A stretch of DNA of 41,135 nucleotides from Trichomonas tenax (GCA_023091735.1 JALKBU010000422.1:1-41135), one strand, 5' to 3'. Shown: positions 10,901-20,539, numbered from the stretch's first letter. The notes: generated by a model from the sequence alone, not told the origin. Numbers and translations are program-made.

Positions 10901-11431
10901 TGCTGGAGAGTTCTCAATAACACAATTTGAAGCATAAACAGAAGAAATTGGATGATTGGCTGTGAATAAGAGTCTTTGTTCCATCTTGTATCCCATAAAT
11001 CCTTTATGGAAAACTATGGAGTATAATTTACCTCCCTTATCTCCATAGAAAATGTATTCAGAAGTATATCCGAAGGAAGCGAAGGTAACTGAGTCTGATC
11101 CTTTCTTTGTATCGAGTGATTTAATAAATTTGCATTCTGGAATGGACCAAATGCTAACAGCTCCGTTCAAGTGACCAGTGACGATAAATGACAAGTCATA
11201 AGAAATATCTATGCACGTAAATGGAGACGATGGTGCTCCCTTCGTGTTGAAGTAAGAGACTTGCCTGCTTTCGAGATTGTAAATCGCTGGTGTCGGGAGA
11301 TCAGTAACAGTCGCGAATATGTAGTGGCATTTCTGGCTGTCGATGACCTGATGGCATTTGATCATACTGAAGAACTCCGCCAAGTGGTCGATCGGCAGAA
11401 TCTGATACTGCGGTAATTCACTGGATGACAT
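7997..11431 (-). CDS. VPS8: VPS8-like CORVET subunit
   Basis: The protein has 1144 residues. The first ~330 residues are beta-propeller-like, with WD-type strands (ITGHLNGAVSIWS-like, preceded by SFIVTGH). A long alpha-solenoid of the clathrin heavy-chain-repeat type follows. A C-terminal RING-H2-like finger lies at about residues 1027-1066 (CAICQQPLSYGG, then YPCGHAIHNNSICGNYEKC and CILC). This order, propeller then solenoid then RING, is that of the class C Vps tethers VPS8, VPS11, VPS18, VPS39 and VPS41. The extended first finger and overall layout fit VPS8 best, the Rab5-binding CORVET subunit acting on early endosomes. VPS41 is the main alternative. A second member of the complex, VPS11, lies at 35.5-38.1 kb. 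No clear initiator is visible just upstream of the ATG. Confidence 0.7.
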   Translation of the reverse strand: MSSSELPQYQILPIDHLAEFFSMIKCHQVIDSQKCHYIFATVTDLPTPAIYNLESRQVSYFNTKGAPSSPFTCIDISYDLSFIVTGHLNGAVSIWSIPECKFIKSLDTKKGSDSVTFASFGYTSEYIFYGDKGGKLYSIVFHKGFMGYKMEQRLLFTANHPISSVYASNCVIENSPAIGFATFGPYYLVFNQTLIETPNNPILAQPWQLDGTTALSIITKDGAVFAAIAGGKDIQYWRWNSNYVCTQLWAKQLENEQVHIVNLLTSTITVVITTKGTMNLYTNKGGEVSGGQFENYTDIFSGRADLMVDEDKILLVSKNMPAEIIFAEWKQKVDFHLQRAEYEIVFNMLLSIAIGTSDNLLGLPSNNTIRRLEVCKLGREVSERYIREHINSPSLPSDLSYVITYTYQLGIARDVITKTFELFKENNKLKEFFTGVFANAMVIGQVITADIVKEYFNYAEANKILDQAEDMITNLTLDPDQAKAVLLLARERKMIQLQKKILLRFYQNVILAAHVCFEAGTLAEFVFEIFSKKREQAMILNLTTWLMIPHNNTYDRMNAVINNNWDKTAGIISQMIELCPIHFNRVEALQPYHIIDAALNSIKDVEYTKCAKIVETVMPIMYTLKIPYNGVAITNVCTWIFTTTQFVEARENVLKQITDNYKDSFPMDLVADTCLSCGFVNLAESIFLSNKDYQSIIKAYLSSREKAKAVFDFIEDHLGDQDAIKIAMMHHISALLAANALRTVRILKTNFEDSIETLKKQLKGKDCLVLIEALFEITEDKKAAFDANFMLEMFKLYCQFDTSNAAHFLNTAVADWNDFDLDEALKVSQKYNLIDCEIIIHRLHSNASEACKLIDDEIELALLELIDSDIPVEIADVAQMKKIQSISRQYNAIMCAIQLLESLDDKEQETTQRWIDSFLAFQFPLYHMKSKSNTKLNACITQLFTYFVMSALNHLRTELVFATLTIYFCAMDQAEYRTILNAIFARANYQVQLYGTVEEMLINDCLKLCNKAYEKITTGYAITDDHPKCAICQQPLSYGGSQIRIYPCGHAIHNNSICGNYEKCILCNGDKRETGPVSASKAKKDTKLAVRKFNFAMQRNYSDSETQHAKDILLFAPAPFLDGDPTYYNTQFVGIAGSEFKPSF

Positions 11432-12249
11432 TTTAATTCACCTGAACGATAGAAATTTTATTTCATGTTGACAAATTTTCTCTTCATTTCAGAATATTTT
11501 ATTAATTTATTACTCAGTGGATGATTTTATACCTAATTATCAAATAATTTCAATCATCAAGGCAAGAAAAAATCTCTGGATCAAATATAAGAAAGGTACC
11601 TTAGATCTTTTTGCTGATATTTTCCAATCAGCTTCAGGATTTCAGTTGTACAGTCCATGAGGATGTCTGCATTGTGATATCAAAGAACCTGCACAGAGAT
11701 TCGCCGAGTTATTAACCTTGAAAAACTACATATTATTGAAACCAATTTTTGAAAAATATTTTTACAATTTATATATTTTACTAAAAAACGAATTTATGCA
11801 AAAAATAAATAATAAATTTTAATATATAATAGATGCTGAATATAATTTTACCATTACATAAGCAATTTTGATTTTTCGATTTTCAAAAAAATCATGAACA
11901 ATGAATGATATTCATTCCCATTAAAACAAACTAATTGGACTACTGATCATAGAAACAACATACAACGCTTAAATATTTCAACATTTTCAAAAAAGTGAAA
12001 ATTTCATCTTCATAAAATGAGTTGATAAGCTAGTTATAGATGTGATTATTAAAGTAGAAGTATTTACTCAAAGAAAAAGAACAAAATTTTATAAAAACAT
12101 TATGAATAAAATCTAAAATAGAGATATTGATAGTTTTATATCTGTAATTGAACCGAACTACCGATGTTAATTACACGGATTTCTATAAATATGCATAAAC
12201 AATCGTTAAATATGGAGATAATAATCGGATCTCAAAAACCCTCTGTAGT

Positions 12250-12610
12250 GGTCCTTAGCAAATTTGTGAGTGATCAGCGGAATGTTAGTAGCAGCTGTGT
12301 GTAGAAGATAGAGCCAAAAAATCGGCAAAATTTTGTGGTACAAATTTCGAATTGTAACATGTAGGTTTCAAGACGGGTTCCGACGCCAGAAAATCTTGTA
12401 GAAAGCCACTGGTAACGCCAAGGCCAGAAACCAACAAATTCTAAAAACCGCAATATCTTTGCAATAACTTTAGTCCAGAGCACCTAAATAGGTTCCATGA
12501 TAAATTCGCTGAGTTACATTTTTGATTGTGCCATATAGAAAAGTCGAGTTTTGAATCCTCACCGAGATAGCAAAACTAAACTTCGACCGAGGTCAAAAAA
12601 GTGAGATTTT
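12250..12610. other. GC-richer island of unknown origin
   Basis: Within the AT-rich interval, these ~360 bp have balanced base composition and contain phrases such as GACGGGTTCCGACGCC and CTCACCGAGATAGC. A minus-strand ORF of 69 codons (12274-12483) falls here but has no recognisable features and is interrupted on both sides. It could be a fragment of a mobile element or of transferred DNA. No function can be assigned. Confidence 0.35.
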
Positions 12611-12945
12611 TAATAACATACATTCTGCCACAAGACCTTTAATATAAGTGATAGATTTTACTTAGATATATGAGATAAATTGCAGAAAATTATATTTAGA
12701 AGCCCATTTATTATTTTAAAAGTAGATTTATCGATTATTTACCGAATAATTAAACTAGTTTAAGTTCAGAAATAAAAACGCTTAATTTTTGGTATATGAA
12801 TTAGCAATCATATGCATAGCATTTTTGTTTACCTACCAACATCTCACTTTTGTAACCTAAAGGTACTTTTAGTTGTTTATTCGAATAACAGTATCATATG
12901 GAGATTCTAAATATATAATTATTTTTGAAAAAGGACCAAAAATTG

Positions 12946-12975
12946 AGAGTTGAAACACAGAAGTGTATCAACTCT
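12946..12975. repeat. 30-bp imperfect palindrome (hairpin)
   Basis: AGAGTTGA at 12946-12953 pairs with TCAACTCT at 12968-12975. After one A-A mismatch, ACAC pairs with GTGT around an AGAA tetraloop. It lies in non-coding DNA, and the left half recurs in variant form near 13543. Confidence 0.6.
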
Positions 12976-13911
12976 GGGGGTCAGAACCAGATCAAACATA
13001 TATGGGCAAATATAACTCTTATGTGATGCCATACATAGTTGGAGTGTTAAACATATATAATATCGTTTCATATTTTTCATTAACAATTTGATATCAGCTT
13101 ATTATTGAGTAAATAGCAATATTTATTATAAATATATCACATGCCAACAACATAGTAACATATTACAAATAATACAAGCTTCTAATTGAATAATTGTTCA
13201 GTACCTTAATTTATAAATACACAAAATCATTGAGGAGATGACAAGCGACATAGATGCATGCACATATTACATGTTTTTAATGTGATATACCAACTTATAC
13301 TCATAGCCTCTCAATGAATATTTTGAAATTATTGATTAATAGAAATAAAGTATTCAAAAATAAAAACGATGGAAAAATAATTAGCATCATATATACTATT
13401 TTTATTAATGTAAACAGTGTCAAATAAATTGTGAAAAAACATGACTTTTAACCTTATTCACTTTATAAAATATGGTTTATTATAACATTTATATAATGTT
13501 AATACTAATTTTTCTAATTTTGGTCGCTAAAAATCAAATTTGAGAGTTAAAACACTTCTGAAACACCTTTATTAGACTTTAAATAACAGAGAAGTACAAT
13601 CAAAAACCTTAATTATTTGGCAAATGACATATAAAAATAAGTGAATTACATGTCAGAAAGAAACTTTTCAGGGAACCATGCTATGAAGAATATCAAGCCG
13701 GTCTCAATGCAATAAAATATCAATAACTAGTACGCGTACTTCCGAATAGAGAATGGATACAACTTTAGCAATGAACTCAAACTTATGCAATGAAAGTAAC
13801 ATGTATACTCTATACCATTGTGTCATTTGAATAGCTTTTGAGCTTGTCTTTCAGGATTTGCAAGCATTTATAAACTTCCAGTGAAAACGAGATTCGAAAA
13901 AAGGTGACATA

Positions 13912-15702
13912 ATGAATTTTTCTTTTTATGCTCTAATTTCGCAAAGCAAAAGCTATTCGCCGATGTTTTCCAGGCGGGATAATTTTGACTTTTCGAAGTG
14001 CCGAGCATTTAATTATTTTTCATACTTTTCTTTTAATGTAAAAAATATCAAAATACAAAAATCGAAATTCAGCAATTTTTTGAACTCTGTTGTTAGATCA
14101 GATGCTATTTCATACGAAATGACAGGAGTCTACACAGAAGATTCTATTCTAACTCAAATGTCCGGAAACATTTTTATCAAAGATTCAACGTTTTCTAATT
14201 GCAACAACGCTCTTTATTCAGAGCAAAACATTAATCTCAATGTTTACATGACTTCTTCCAGTATTATTAATGCAAAAAATTCAACAATCTATTTAAACGT
14301 CATCAACGATTGTAATTTCTCGAAAGTATGCATTTCATCATCATCAAGTGTCGCCAATTTGTTCATTTATTCTGTATACCCAACTTCAGGAAAATTATAC
14401 ATGATTAACTATTTTAGAACATTGCAATCTTTGGCAAGTCAGATAAGTAATCCATATACATCGATTACATATTCAAATTCATCGTATTTTTACACAAGTA
14501 CATTTCATTCATCAAGCTCGATTTTACAATATAATTACGTCGAAAATGAATTTCGAACATATATCATCAATTATGGAAATTGCGATGTATCATATTGTAT
14601 CGGTATCAGTTCAAATCTTGTCGTTATTAACTTTCAAGATTCTTCGGTTTCTTTATCCAACTGCTACTGTAAGGCATCTTATATGACTTTTGATAAATGC
14701 ACCTTAACCGACTGCATTTTGATTGGAACAATTTCTAATTCTAATTCTAATTTGCTGTACCGCTGTTCAACTTCAGGTGAACCTCCGAGTATCAGAAATA
14801 ATGTGCTCGATGGATGCAAAATCTACTACAACTATGATGCATCTCGTGCTGCACCTCTTATTGTAGAAAACTCTGGACTGAAGCCATTGAACTTCGTTCT
14901 GTCTGTATTCTTCTTTGTTATTATTTTGATTATTGTCATTTTGTTAATTTTGTTGATAATTTATATTAGATTCCTCCGCAAATCCCCGGTAAAGGCATTC
15001 AATGGGTTTGTTAGTCAGAACAACGAGAATGAGTCACAGCAAAAAGTTTTCACACTAATGCTCTCCCACCAAAATGGAGACTACGAAGATGTTATAATAG
15101 AAGATGCTGTTGTCACTGATCCAACATTAGATGAAAGAAACAATGCTAACAACAAGAACAGAGTCAACCAAGAAATAGAAGAACAACGTCGCGCAATGAG
15201 AAACAAAGCAAACGCCAAAGCAATGAGAAGAAGATCATCAAGGGCTGCCACACCTCCCAGGAGGAATGGGCGTTATTCTTCAGCTGCAGGCGATGACCAG
15301 AGCAGCCTTAAATTGTCAATTTCAAGCAAAGAAGACCAAGAGAAACTCAAGCAGCAGAAAGAGGAAGAAGAAAAGAAGCGTCAAGAAGAAGAAGCAAGGA
15401 GGAAACAGGAAGAAGAAGAGAGGAAGAGGAAAGAGGAAGAGGAAGAAAGATTGAGAAAGGAGGAAGAGGAAAGACTAAGGATCGAACAAGAAGAGATGGA
15501 GGCCTCACTCAGTCTTTCTGTTGACTCAGATGAAGACGATGACATAAAGAAGAAATCACCTGAAAAGGAAGTGAAGAAGAAATCAGGAAGTGATGATGAT
15601 TTATGGGGCGACATGTCCAGCTCTGATGGAAAAGGAAATGAATTATGGAATTTGGACGATGGAGATGTTAGTGATGATACAAAGAAACTATGGGATGAAT
15701 AA
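13912..15702 (+). CDS. Beta-helix-like type I surface protein with charged cytoplasmic tail
   Basis: The protein has 596 residues. Residues 1 to ~320 are rich in Ser, Asn, Tyr and Ile, with repeated short strands such as NIFIKDSTFSNCNN and SKFSNFLNS. This is the pattern of right-handed parallel beta-helix (polymorphic-membrane-protein-like) surface proteins common in trichomonads. One very hydrophobic transmembrane helix lies at about 326-353 (FFFVIILIIVILLILLIIYI). The tail of ~240 residues includes an Arg-rich patch, an E/K/R coiled-coil at about 476-533 and an acidic end with three Trp motifs (DDLWGD, NELWNLDD, KKLWDE). No signal peptide is visible at the chosen ATG, so the true N-terminus may be lost or upstream. 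The expected role is at the cell surface or in endosomal sorting. The ligand is unknown. Confidence 0.65.
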   Translation: MNFSFYALISQSKSYSPMFSRRDNFDFSKCRAFNYFSYFSFNVKNIKIQKSKFSNFLNSVVRSDAISYEMTGVYTEDSILTQMSGNIFIKDSTFSNCNNALYSEQNINLNVYMTSSSIINAKNSTIYLNVINDCNFSKVCISSSSSVANLFIYSVYPTSGKLYMINYFRTLQSLASQISNPYTSITYSNSSYFYTSTFHSSSSILQYNYVENEFRTYIINYGNCDVSYCIGISSNLVVINFQDSSVSLSNCYCKASYMTFDKCTLTDCILIGTISNSNSNLLYRCSTSGEPPSIRNNVLDGCKIYYNYDASRAAPLIVENSGLKPLNFVLSVFFFVIILIIVILLILLIIYIRFLRKSPVKAFNGFVSQNNENESQQKVFTLMLSHQNGDYEDVIIEDAVVTDPTLDERNNANNKNRVNQEIEEQRRAMRNKANAKAMRRRSSRAATPPRRNGRYSSAAGDDQSSLKLSISSKEDQEKLKQQKEEEEKKRQEEEARRKQEEEERKRKEEEEERLRKEEEERLRIEQEEMEASLSLSVDSDEDDDIKKKSPEKEVKKKSGSDDDLWGDMSSSDGKGNELWNLDDGDVSDDTKKLWDE

Positions 15703-16072
15703 TTTTCTAATTATTATGTTTATAACTAAGTGATTTTCATCCATGGATATGTTTGAGAGAATGGACTTGAAACACACCATTTTTAAAATTTTATGCGGTA
15801 AAAAGACGCTTGTTAACAAATTATCAAGCTTGAATCTGGTCATTGGAGATCCCGCAATCATTTTCTTCTTTGTTGGCTCAGACTTTAGCAACACATATTA
15901 TGGGAAAATAATAAGAATCTATCCATAATAAATGTCGCGTAAATAATTATTTTGACGAGTAAATGATTTATTTTGTCACGTAAATTTAAAAACTTCCCGC
16001 CAAATCTTGGAAATAAATTAAACTACGCTATTAGAAAGTATTGCATTTTCTATGTTCATTTCTTACAAATAG
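15703..16072. other. Intergenic interval
   Basis: About 370 bp. A 61-codon plus-strand ORF (15743-15928) lies here, but it has no initiator, no recognisable domain and an overlapping minus-strand ORF of similar length, so I do not call it. The last 20 bp hold the MYST gene initiator. Confidence 0.5.
16056..16061 (+). promoter_or_regulatory. Initiator (Inr) upstream of the MYST gene
   Basis: TCATTT matches the trichomonad initiator TCAYWW. The predicted start base (the A at 16058) lies 15 bp before the ATG at 16073, a typical leader length. Confidence 0.6.
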
Positions 16073-17167
16073 ATGAGCATAGAGAATGGAGATACCGCCG
16101 ATGTCTGGAACGACGCTGAGAAGCAGTACATGAACGCGGAGATCCTCAAAATAAAGACTTTCTCCGATGGTGTAAAGAAGTACTTCATTCACTTTGCAAA
16201 TATCAACAAAAGATTCGATGATTGGGTCACAATCGATAAAATAGATCTAAAGACACTACAAAAAAAGCAGGCAAACAAACCAAAGTCAAGTGATGATCAA
16301 AAAATCGAAGAAGACTTAAAATTTCTTGGAAATTCACGAAATATCGAATATCTTCGCATGGGAGACTATCACTACAAGTGCTGGTACTTTTCTCCTGTTC
16401 CAGAGCCTTACTTCGACCTCGAAACGCTCTATTGCTGTGAATTTTGTTTAAGGTTTTTCTCAACAGAGGAAGAATACGAAGATCACTGCTCGAGATGCAC
16501 ATGGACGCATCCGCCAGGGGATGAGATATACAGGCATGGTCATATTTCCGCTTATGAAATTGATGGAGGTGTTGCATCTCGCTGGAGCACAAATCTCTGT
16601 CTGATCACAAAATTCTTCTTGTTCCACAAGTCTGCTTACTATGGAACAGACGAATTCCTTTTCTATGTAATGTGCTTTAATGATACTCGTGGTGCCCATC
16701 CTTGCGGATTCTTCTCAAAAGAGAAAAGAGCTGAGTGCCAGAACAACCTTTCATGTATCTTGTCTTTCCCTGCATACCAAAAGACTGGCGTCGGAAGGTT
16801 CTTGATACAGCTCTCTTACGAGCTATCAAAGATCGAAAAGAGAACAGGAGGACCCGAAACTCCTCTATCTGACTTGGGCCTAATGGCGTACAGCTCCTAC
16901 TGGAAAGCAGCTGTTTTGAAGTGCATTGTTGAGCACGAAGGAGAAAAGCTCTCTGTTGCTTCTATATCAGCAATGACAGGGATGACAGAGGCCGACGTAA
17001 TGACAGGTGCTAGAAAAGGTGGATATATGGTGAAGACCGATGACAGATCTCAGTGGTGCTTTGGTGCAACTAAAGAACAAGTCAAACAATGGAGAGAGAA
17101 GGAAAGGAAAAGATTGATTAAACTCGATCCAAAGAGTATTAGATGGTCACCATATCCCAGGAAATAA
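16073..17167 (+). CDS. MYST-family histone acetyltransferase (Esa1/Tip60-like)
   Basis: The protein has 364 residues, compact for the family. A chromo-barrel (Tudor-knot) domain covers about 11-65 (YFIHFANINKRFDDWV). The MYST zinc finger is C122-x2-C125-x12-H138-x3-C142. The active-site region shows the family's autoacetylated Lys (K186 in LFHKSAYY), the catalytic-pocket Cys (C228 in NLSCILSFP), the acetyl-CoA loop (QKTGVG, 236-241) and the general-base Glu (E262 in GGPETPLSDLG). All key residues are present, so the enzyme should be active. The chromo-barrel plus a single C2HC finger points to the Esa1/Tip60/MOF group, which acetylates H4 (and H2A) tails in the NuA4-type complex. That substrate assignment is from family knowledge. 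The 3' end converges with the TM9SF gene 63 bp away. Confidence 0.92.
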   Translation: MSIENGDTADVWNDAEKQYMNAEILKIKTFSDGVKKYFIHFANINKRFDDWVTIDKIDLKTLQKKQANKPKSSDDQKIEEDLKFLGNSRNIEYLRMGDYHYKCWYFSPVPEPYFDLETLYCCEFCLRFFSTEEEYEDHCSRCTWTHPPGDEIYRHGHISAYEIDGGVASRWSTNLCLITKFFLFHKSAYYGTDEFLFYVMCFNDTRGAHPCGFFSKEKRAECQNNLSCILSFPAYQKTGVGRFLIQLSYELSKIEKRTGGPETPLSDLGLMAYSSYWKAAVLKCIVEHEGEKLSVASISAMTGMTEADVMTGARKGGYMVKTDDRSQWCFGATKEQVKQWREKERKRLIKLDPKSIRWSPYPRK

Positions 17168-17230
17168 ATTATTTTGTTTGTTTATGATAAAAATAATGTT
17201 TTTAGTATATCAAACAACATATTTATTCTA

Positions 17231-18916
17231 TTAGTCAAGTTTGCTGCTGGAGAATACCGCTCTGGTGAATAATATTGCTGCGTAGATTCCAATACCACCG
17301 CAGCTGAATCCACAAACAATAGAAAAGAGAGATGAGAATGCAAAGAAAATTGCTGTTCCGTCTTTTGTGATAACGTTGATCTTCTTAAAATAGAAGAAAA
17401 TACAATAACCAAGTATCATAAACATAGAGGAAAACGGAGCCAAGAAAGATATCCAATGCCATTTGTAGCTCTCATGCTGTAATCTTATAAATGTAATAAA
17501 AATAGACAAGCACGCAGAAACAATAAACATGATTAGAATGGAATGCAACAAAGGAACAAAAGAGGTTATAGATTTTCCAGACCACATCTCTGAGAACAAA
17601 ACGTATTGCTCGGGGATAATAATTATACCAATAGCAACAGAACCAACGAAACACAGGAAAAATGTAGATGTATACCAAGGTTGTGGCGGGATTGTTCTTG
17701 GAACAACTGCAACTTCCTTTGTGGAAATTTCTCCGAAACGTTTCTTCAATGCAATAAGGCCGCCGACAATACAAAGGCCAAGAGACGGAAGTAAATAAAA
17801 TAAGCTCAAGGCAATAACATTTCCTGTTGAAAGATTAAATGGAGAACTGGACCCGGTCGATAGTTTGATCCCAAGAATTATAGTCAAATATATAAGATTG
17901 GGGAAAATTCCTACACCAAAAACAAGTCTCAGCCATTTCTTCTGGGCGAACATGTAGCTCAGGGCAGTTGCAAACCATCCAGCCAGTGTAGACATAATGA
18001 CATACATCATCAAAAATATTTGTACGCGTGTTCCGCTCTTTCGTGGAACGCCTTGGATAGCAAAATATAAGAAAGTTGATAAGGCAGAAACTGCAAGCGA
18101 AAAACCATGAGATGCAAGTATATATAAGAACGAACTATTCGCTGGGCTCCTGAACACGTCACCGTGAAGGATCTTCCAGCTTCTATCATTTGACATCGAA
18201 AGGTCTTGTAAATCAATGGCTTTGTGATCAAAATCTGACATCATTTGGCGATATATAGAAATGATAAGAAGTATGTATAACACAGCCATCAATGTATTGA
18301 CGTAGGTCGAACGTGGAAATTGGAATTTTTGTATCGATTTTTCTGTTTGAGAAACAACTTTATTTGAAGGGTTGACATTCTGGTATTTAACTGAATATCT
18401 GAAATCGGCCTTTGCATCAGTCATAACATATATAAAATCGTCCATTTTGATTTGAACATCAACGATACTGTTTTCTTGGAAGAATATTGTAAAATCGAAT
18501 TTTGTTGCTATTTTTGGACCAGATGGAGTATTTAATCCAATGTCGGCATATCTTAAGAAATCATCAACGAAGATTTCGTAGTTGTAATATGCGTAAACGC
18601 ATTCTTTGAACGATGTTACGTCATGGGATGTCAATATTTTTTGCATAATTGGGATATTTTCCTGATCTTCGCCAATTTTGAAATGAATTCCAACATCTTT
18701 AAGGTGGATACCAAGCAATTTGTCTCCTATTGTTGACCAGTACCGAATTCTGTTTGCAACCTTCATATCTCTGAAAGCCGTAAGGTTTTTCAGTCTTACA
18801 GCGTCAGCTGGTCTATCTGGGAATCCAAGACTGCCGAAATACGCGACAACAATGTCTCCATTCCTATATTTGCCCTGTAGAGAAGCAGAAATCGCGAATA
18901 AAAGAACGAATAACAT
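17231..18916 (-). CDS. TM9SF/nonaspanin (endomembrane protein 70 family)
   Basis: The protein has 561 residues, slightly shorter than the usual ~600-660. A cleavable signal peptide is evident (MLFVLLFAISASLQG). A lumenal domain of ~190 residues follows, then nine hydrophobic segments. The segment order and the polar stretches between them (HGDVFRSP, RKSGTRVQ, TIPPQPWYTS) match the TM9 superfamily; HGDVFR is a highly conserved family motif. The C-terminus ends KLD, matching the K-x-D/E signal that retains family members in the Golgi. Family members act in the Golgi/endosomal system in membrane-protein sorting and adhesion. Confidence 0.9.
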   Translation of the reverse strand: MLFVLLFAISASLQGKYRNGDIVVAYFGSLGFPDRPADAVRLKNLTAFRDMKVANRIRYWSTIGDKLLGIHLKDVGIHFKIGEDQENIPIMQKILTSHDVTSFKECVYAYYNYEIFVDDFLRYADIGLNTPSGPKIATKFDFTIFFQENSIVDVQIKMDDFIYVMTDAKADFRYSVKYQNVNPSNKVVSQTEKSIQKFQFPRSTYVNTLMAVLYILLIISIYRQMMSDFDHKAIDLQDLSMSNDRSWKILHGDVFRSPANSSFLYILASHGFSLAVSALSTFLYFAIQGVPRKSGTRVQIFLMMYVIMSTLAGWFATALSYMFAQKKWLRLVFGVGIFPNLIYLTIILGIKLSTGSSSPFNLSTGNVIALSLFYLLPSLGLCIVGGLIALKKRFGEISTKEVAVVPRTIPPQPWYTSTFFLCFVGSVAIGIIIIPEQYVLFSEMWSGKSITSFVPLLHSILIMFIVSACLSIFITFIRLQHESYKWHWISFLAPFSSMFMILGYCIFFYFKKINVITKDGTAIFFAFSSLFSIVCGFSCGGIGIYAAILFTRAVFSSSKLD

Positions 18917-19087
18917 AGAATGTCACTTTTCTAATAAAAGGGTTAGAATGGAAATATGAGGGTCGGAAACGTCAAAAAATGACAACAACTAGATCATCAT
19001 TAACTCCAGTATAATCTGGGAGAATAAATATCAATTACATATAACAATACCTTTAATAATAAACAACAAAAAATAATAGTAAACAAT

Positions 19088-20539
19088 CTATACAAATGAA
19101 AAGAATCTAATTGGCGCATCCTTCTCGGGAACTTCAACTGCAGGTTTATATGAAACAAATGGCTTCAGACGAGGAAGAGGATATCCAACATCAACTGGTG
19201 GCTGGATTCGATATTGAGTTCCAATTTTCTGTTTTCTAACTTTATGCTTCTCTCGTTCTATTTTGGTCATGGCTTGATCAACCTTTTGACCAGTAACTGT
19301 TTTGTCAAACTCAGGACCGACATAGAACTCTTGGGGACCAGAAAACGATAACTCAGACTCTGAAAGATGATCTGAACCTGTAGTCATGACAGCAGAAGAT
19401 GAAGCATCTGCATAAAAATCATTTTGAGGTCCCAAGACGTATATAGCATCATCAGGGTTCTGATTGACATCCTGTTCGTGGGTTCCTTCATAAACAATGT
19501 TACCATTTTCATCAACAACCCCATTTCCATTATTTCCTATGAAGAAATCGGAGGCTTTGAACCCATTTCCTCCATTTTCACCATTCTCTCCTTCTATATC
19601 ACCTTCGTTCCCTTTTCCATCATTTCTTAGCCAAGCAAAGCCATCTCGCAATGCAGAATATGGTAAGGGGAATAGCCAGAATGGACAACACCATGAAGGA
19701 CCGAATGCCTCCATGCAGTTGATGTAGTTGTTGACGTCGTATGGGTTGTTGTCTTCTTCGTCCAAAACGCGAGATTTATTATGTAATACGAGACTTAATG
19801 TTTTGATTATGAAGAAAATAAAGTAGATGAATGTAATTAGAACAGGAAGTATTGAAAGGAACAATGCGAGGCGTGGGACTGTAAATTCCCATCCATTTTT
19901 CTTTATTGCAATCATATCCATAATAAATATAACGAAATAGTATATGAAAATCGTGAAAAGCCATATCTGCATGATGATGTAGTACCGTATATTGCGCGCT
20001 CCGATCCAATTTGAAATCCAGCCACAATTTACTTCTGCTCTCAGCACAATTCTTCTGCCTGAGGCACTCACTATTGACCTTTCCGGACACTCCCCGTCCA
20101 AGGCAAACAATTTCTGCTTTTCATTCGTTATTATTCCTGACCATTTCTCTTGTTGCGTGTAATTTTTCCTTCTTTCCACATTCCAGAACCAAGGAAGATA
20201 GCCAGGCGACACGCACATGGTGAGAATGTGGCTGGCGATGTAGAAGAAGTGCAGGAATGATCCAGTGATGATTAAACTCAGTTGAACGAATTCGGAATAA
20301 TTTTCGATTAACGACCAGAGTTCGAAAGCAAACAACAACAATACAATGAATGTGGAGAATATTGCTGTTGTGCAGTTCATTTCCCAGTCGTTACAATAAT
20401 ACTTTTTGATTTCGGGAAAATAGGCAATTTTCCAACAGCCACAATCGCACTTTTGTTCCCACTCGCTGTATTTAGGCACATGCATTATTTTGTCGTTGAT
20501 CTGGAGCGTCTTACCTTCGTAGAGGTACGCACCGCTCAT
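19088..20539 (-). CDS. DHHC-family membrane protein lacking the DHHC motif (pseudo-palmitoyltransferase)
   Basis: The protein has 483 residues. Four transmembrane segments are visible (about 58-78, 84-106, near 185-210 and near 220-248). As in zDHHC palmitoyltransferases, the cysteine-rich region lies between the second and third. Here residues 151-180 align with the family pattern, but the zinc-binding cysteines are nearly all gone and DHHC reads EVNC (169-172). The nucleophile Cys (C172), the following Trp and the G-R-R-x-V-L-R and G-A-R-N frame remain. A family-like segment NPYDVNNYINCMEAFG follows the fourth membrane segment. The tail is Gly/Asn/Glu-rich. Loss of the catalytic His and the zinc ligands predicts no ordinary palmitoyltransferase activity. 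An adaptor or regulatory role is inference. The N-terminus has its own Cys cluster (CDCGC, then C49 and C56 nearby). The gene is divergent from the LRR gene, sharing 117 bp. Confidence 0.75.
   Translation of the reverse strand: MSGAYLYEGKTLQINDKIMHVPKYSEWEQKCDCGCWKIAYFPEIKKYYCNDWEMNCTTAIFSTFIVLLLFAFELWSLIENYSEFVQLSLIITGSFLHFFYIASHILTMCVSPGYLPWFWNVERRKNYTQQEKWSGIITNEKQKLFALDGECPERSIVSASGRRIVLRAEVNCGWISNWIGARNIRYYIIMQIWLFTIFIYYFVIFIMDMIAIKKNGWEFTVPRLALFLSILPVLITFIYFIFFIIKTLSLVLHNKSRVLDEEDNNPYDVNNYINCMEAFGPSWCCPFWLFPLPYSALRDGFAWLRNDGKGNEGDIEGENGENGGNGFKASDFFIGNNGNGVVDENGNIVYEGTHEQDVNQNPDDAIYVLGPQNDFYADASSSAVMTTGSDHLSESELSFSGPQEFYVGPEFDKTVTGQKVDQAMTKIEREKHKVRKQKIGTQYRIQPPVDVGYPLPRLKPFVSYKPAVEVPEKDAPIRFFSFV

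Larger units (their letters stand above)
11432..13911. other. Long non-coding interval
   Basis: About 2.5 kb without a credible gene. Most of it is very AT-rich with stops in all frames. Two things stand out and are listed separately: an island of clearly higher GC at about 12250-12610 and a strong hairpin at 12946-12975. A motif close to TTGAGAGTTRAAACAC occurs twice, near 12943 and 13539. I saw no tRNA or known RNA gene. Confidence 0.5.

Noticed and set aside
12274..12483. 69-codon minus-strand ORF
   Set aside because: Short, no domain, no initiator; more likely chance within the GC-richer island.
15743..15928. 61-codon plus-strand ORF between two genes
   Set aside because: No initiator or domain, and an equally long ORF overlaps it on the other strand.
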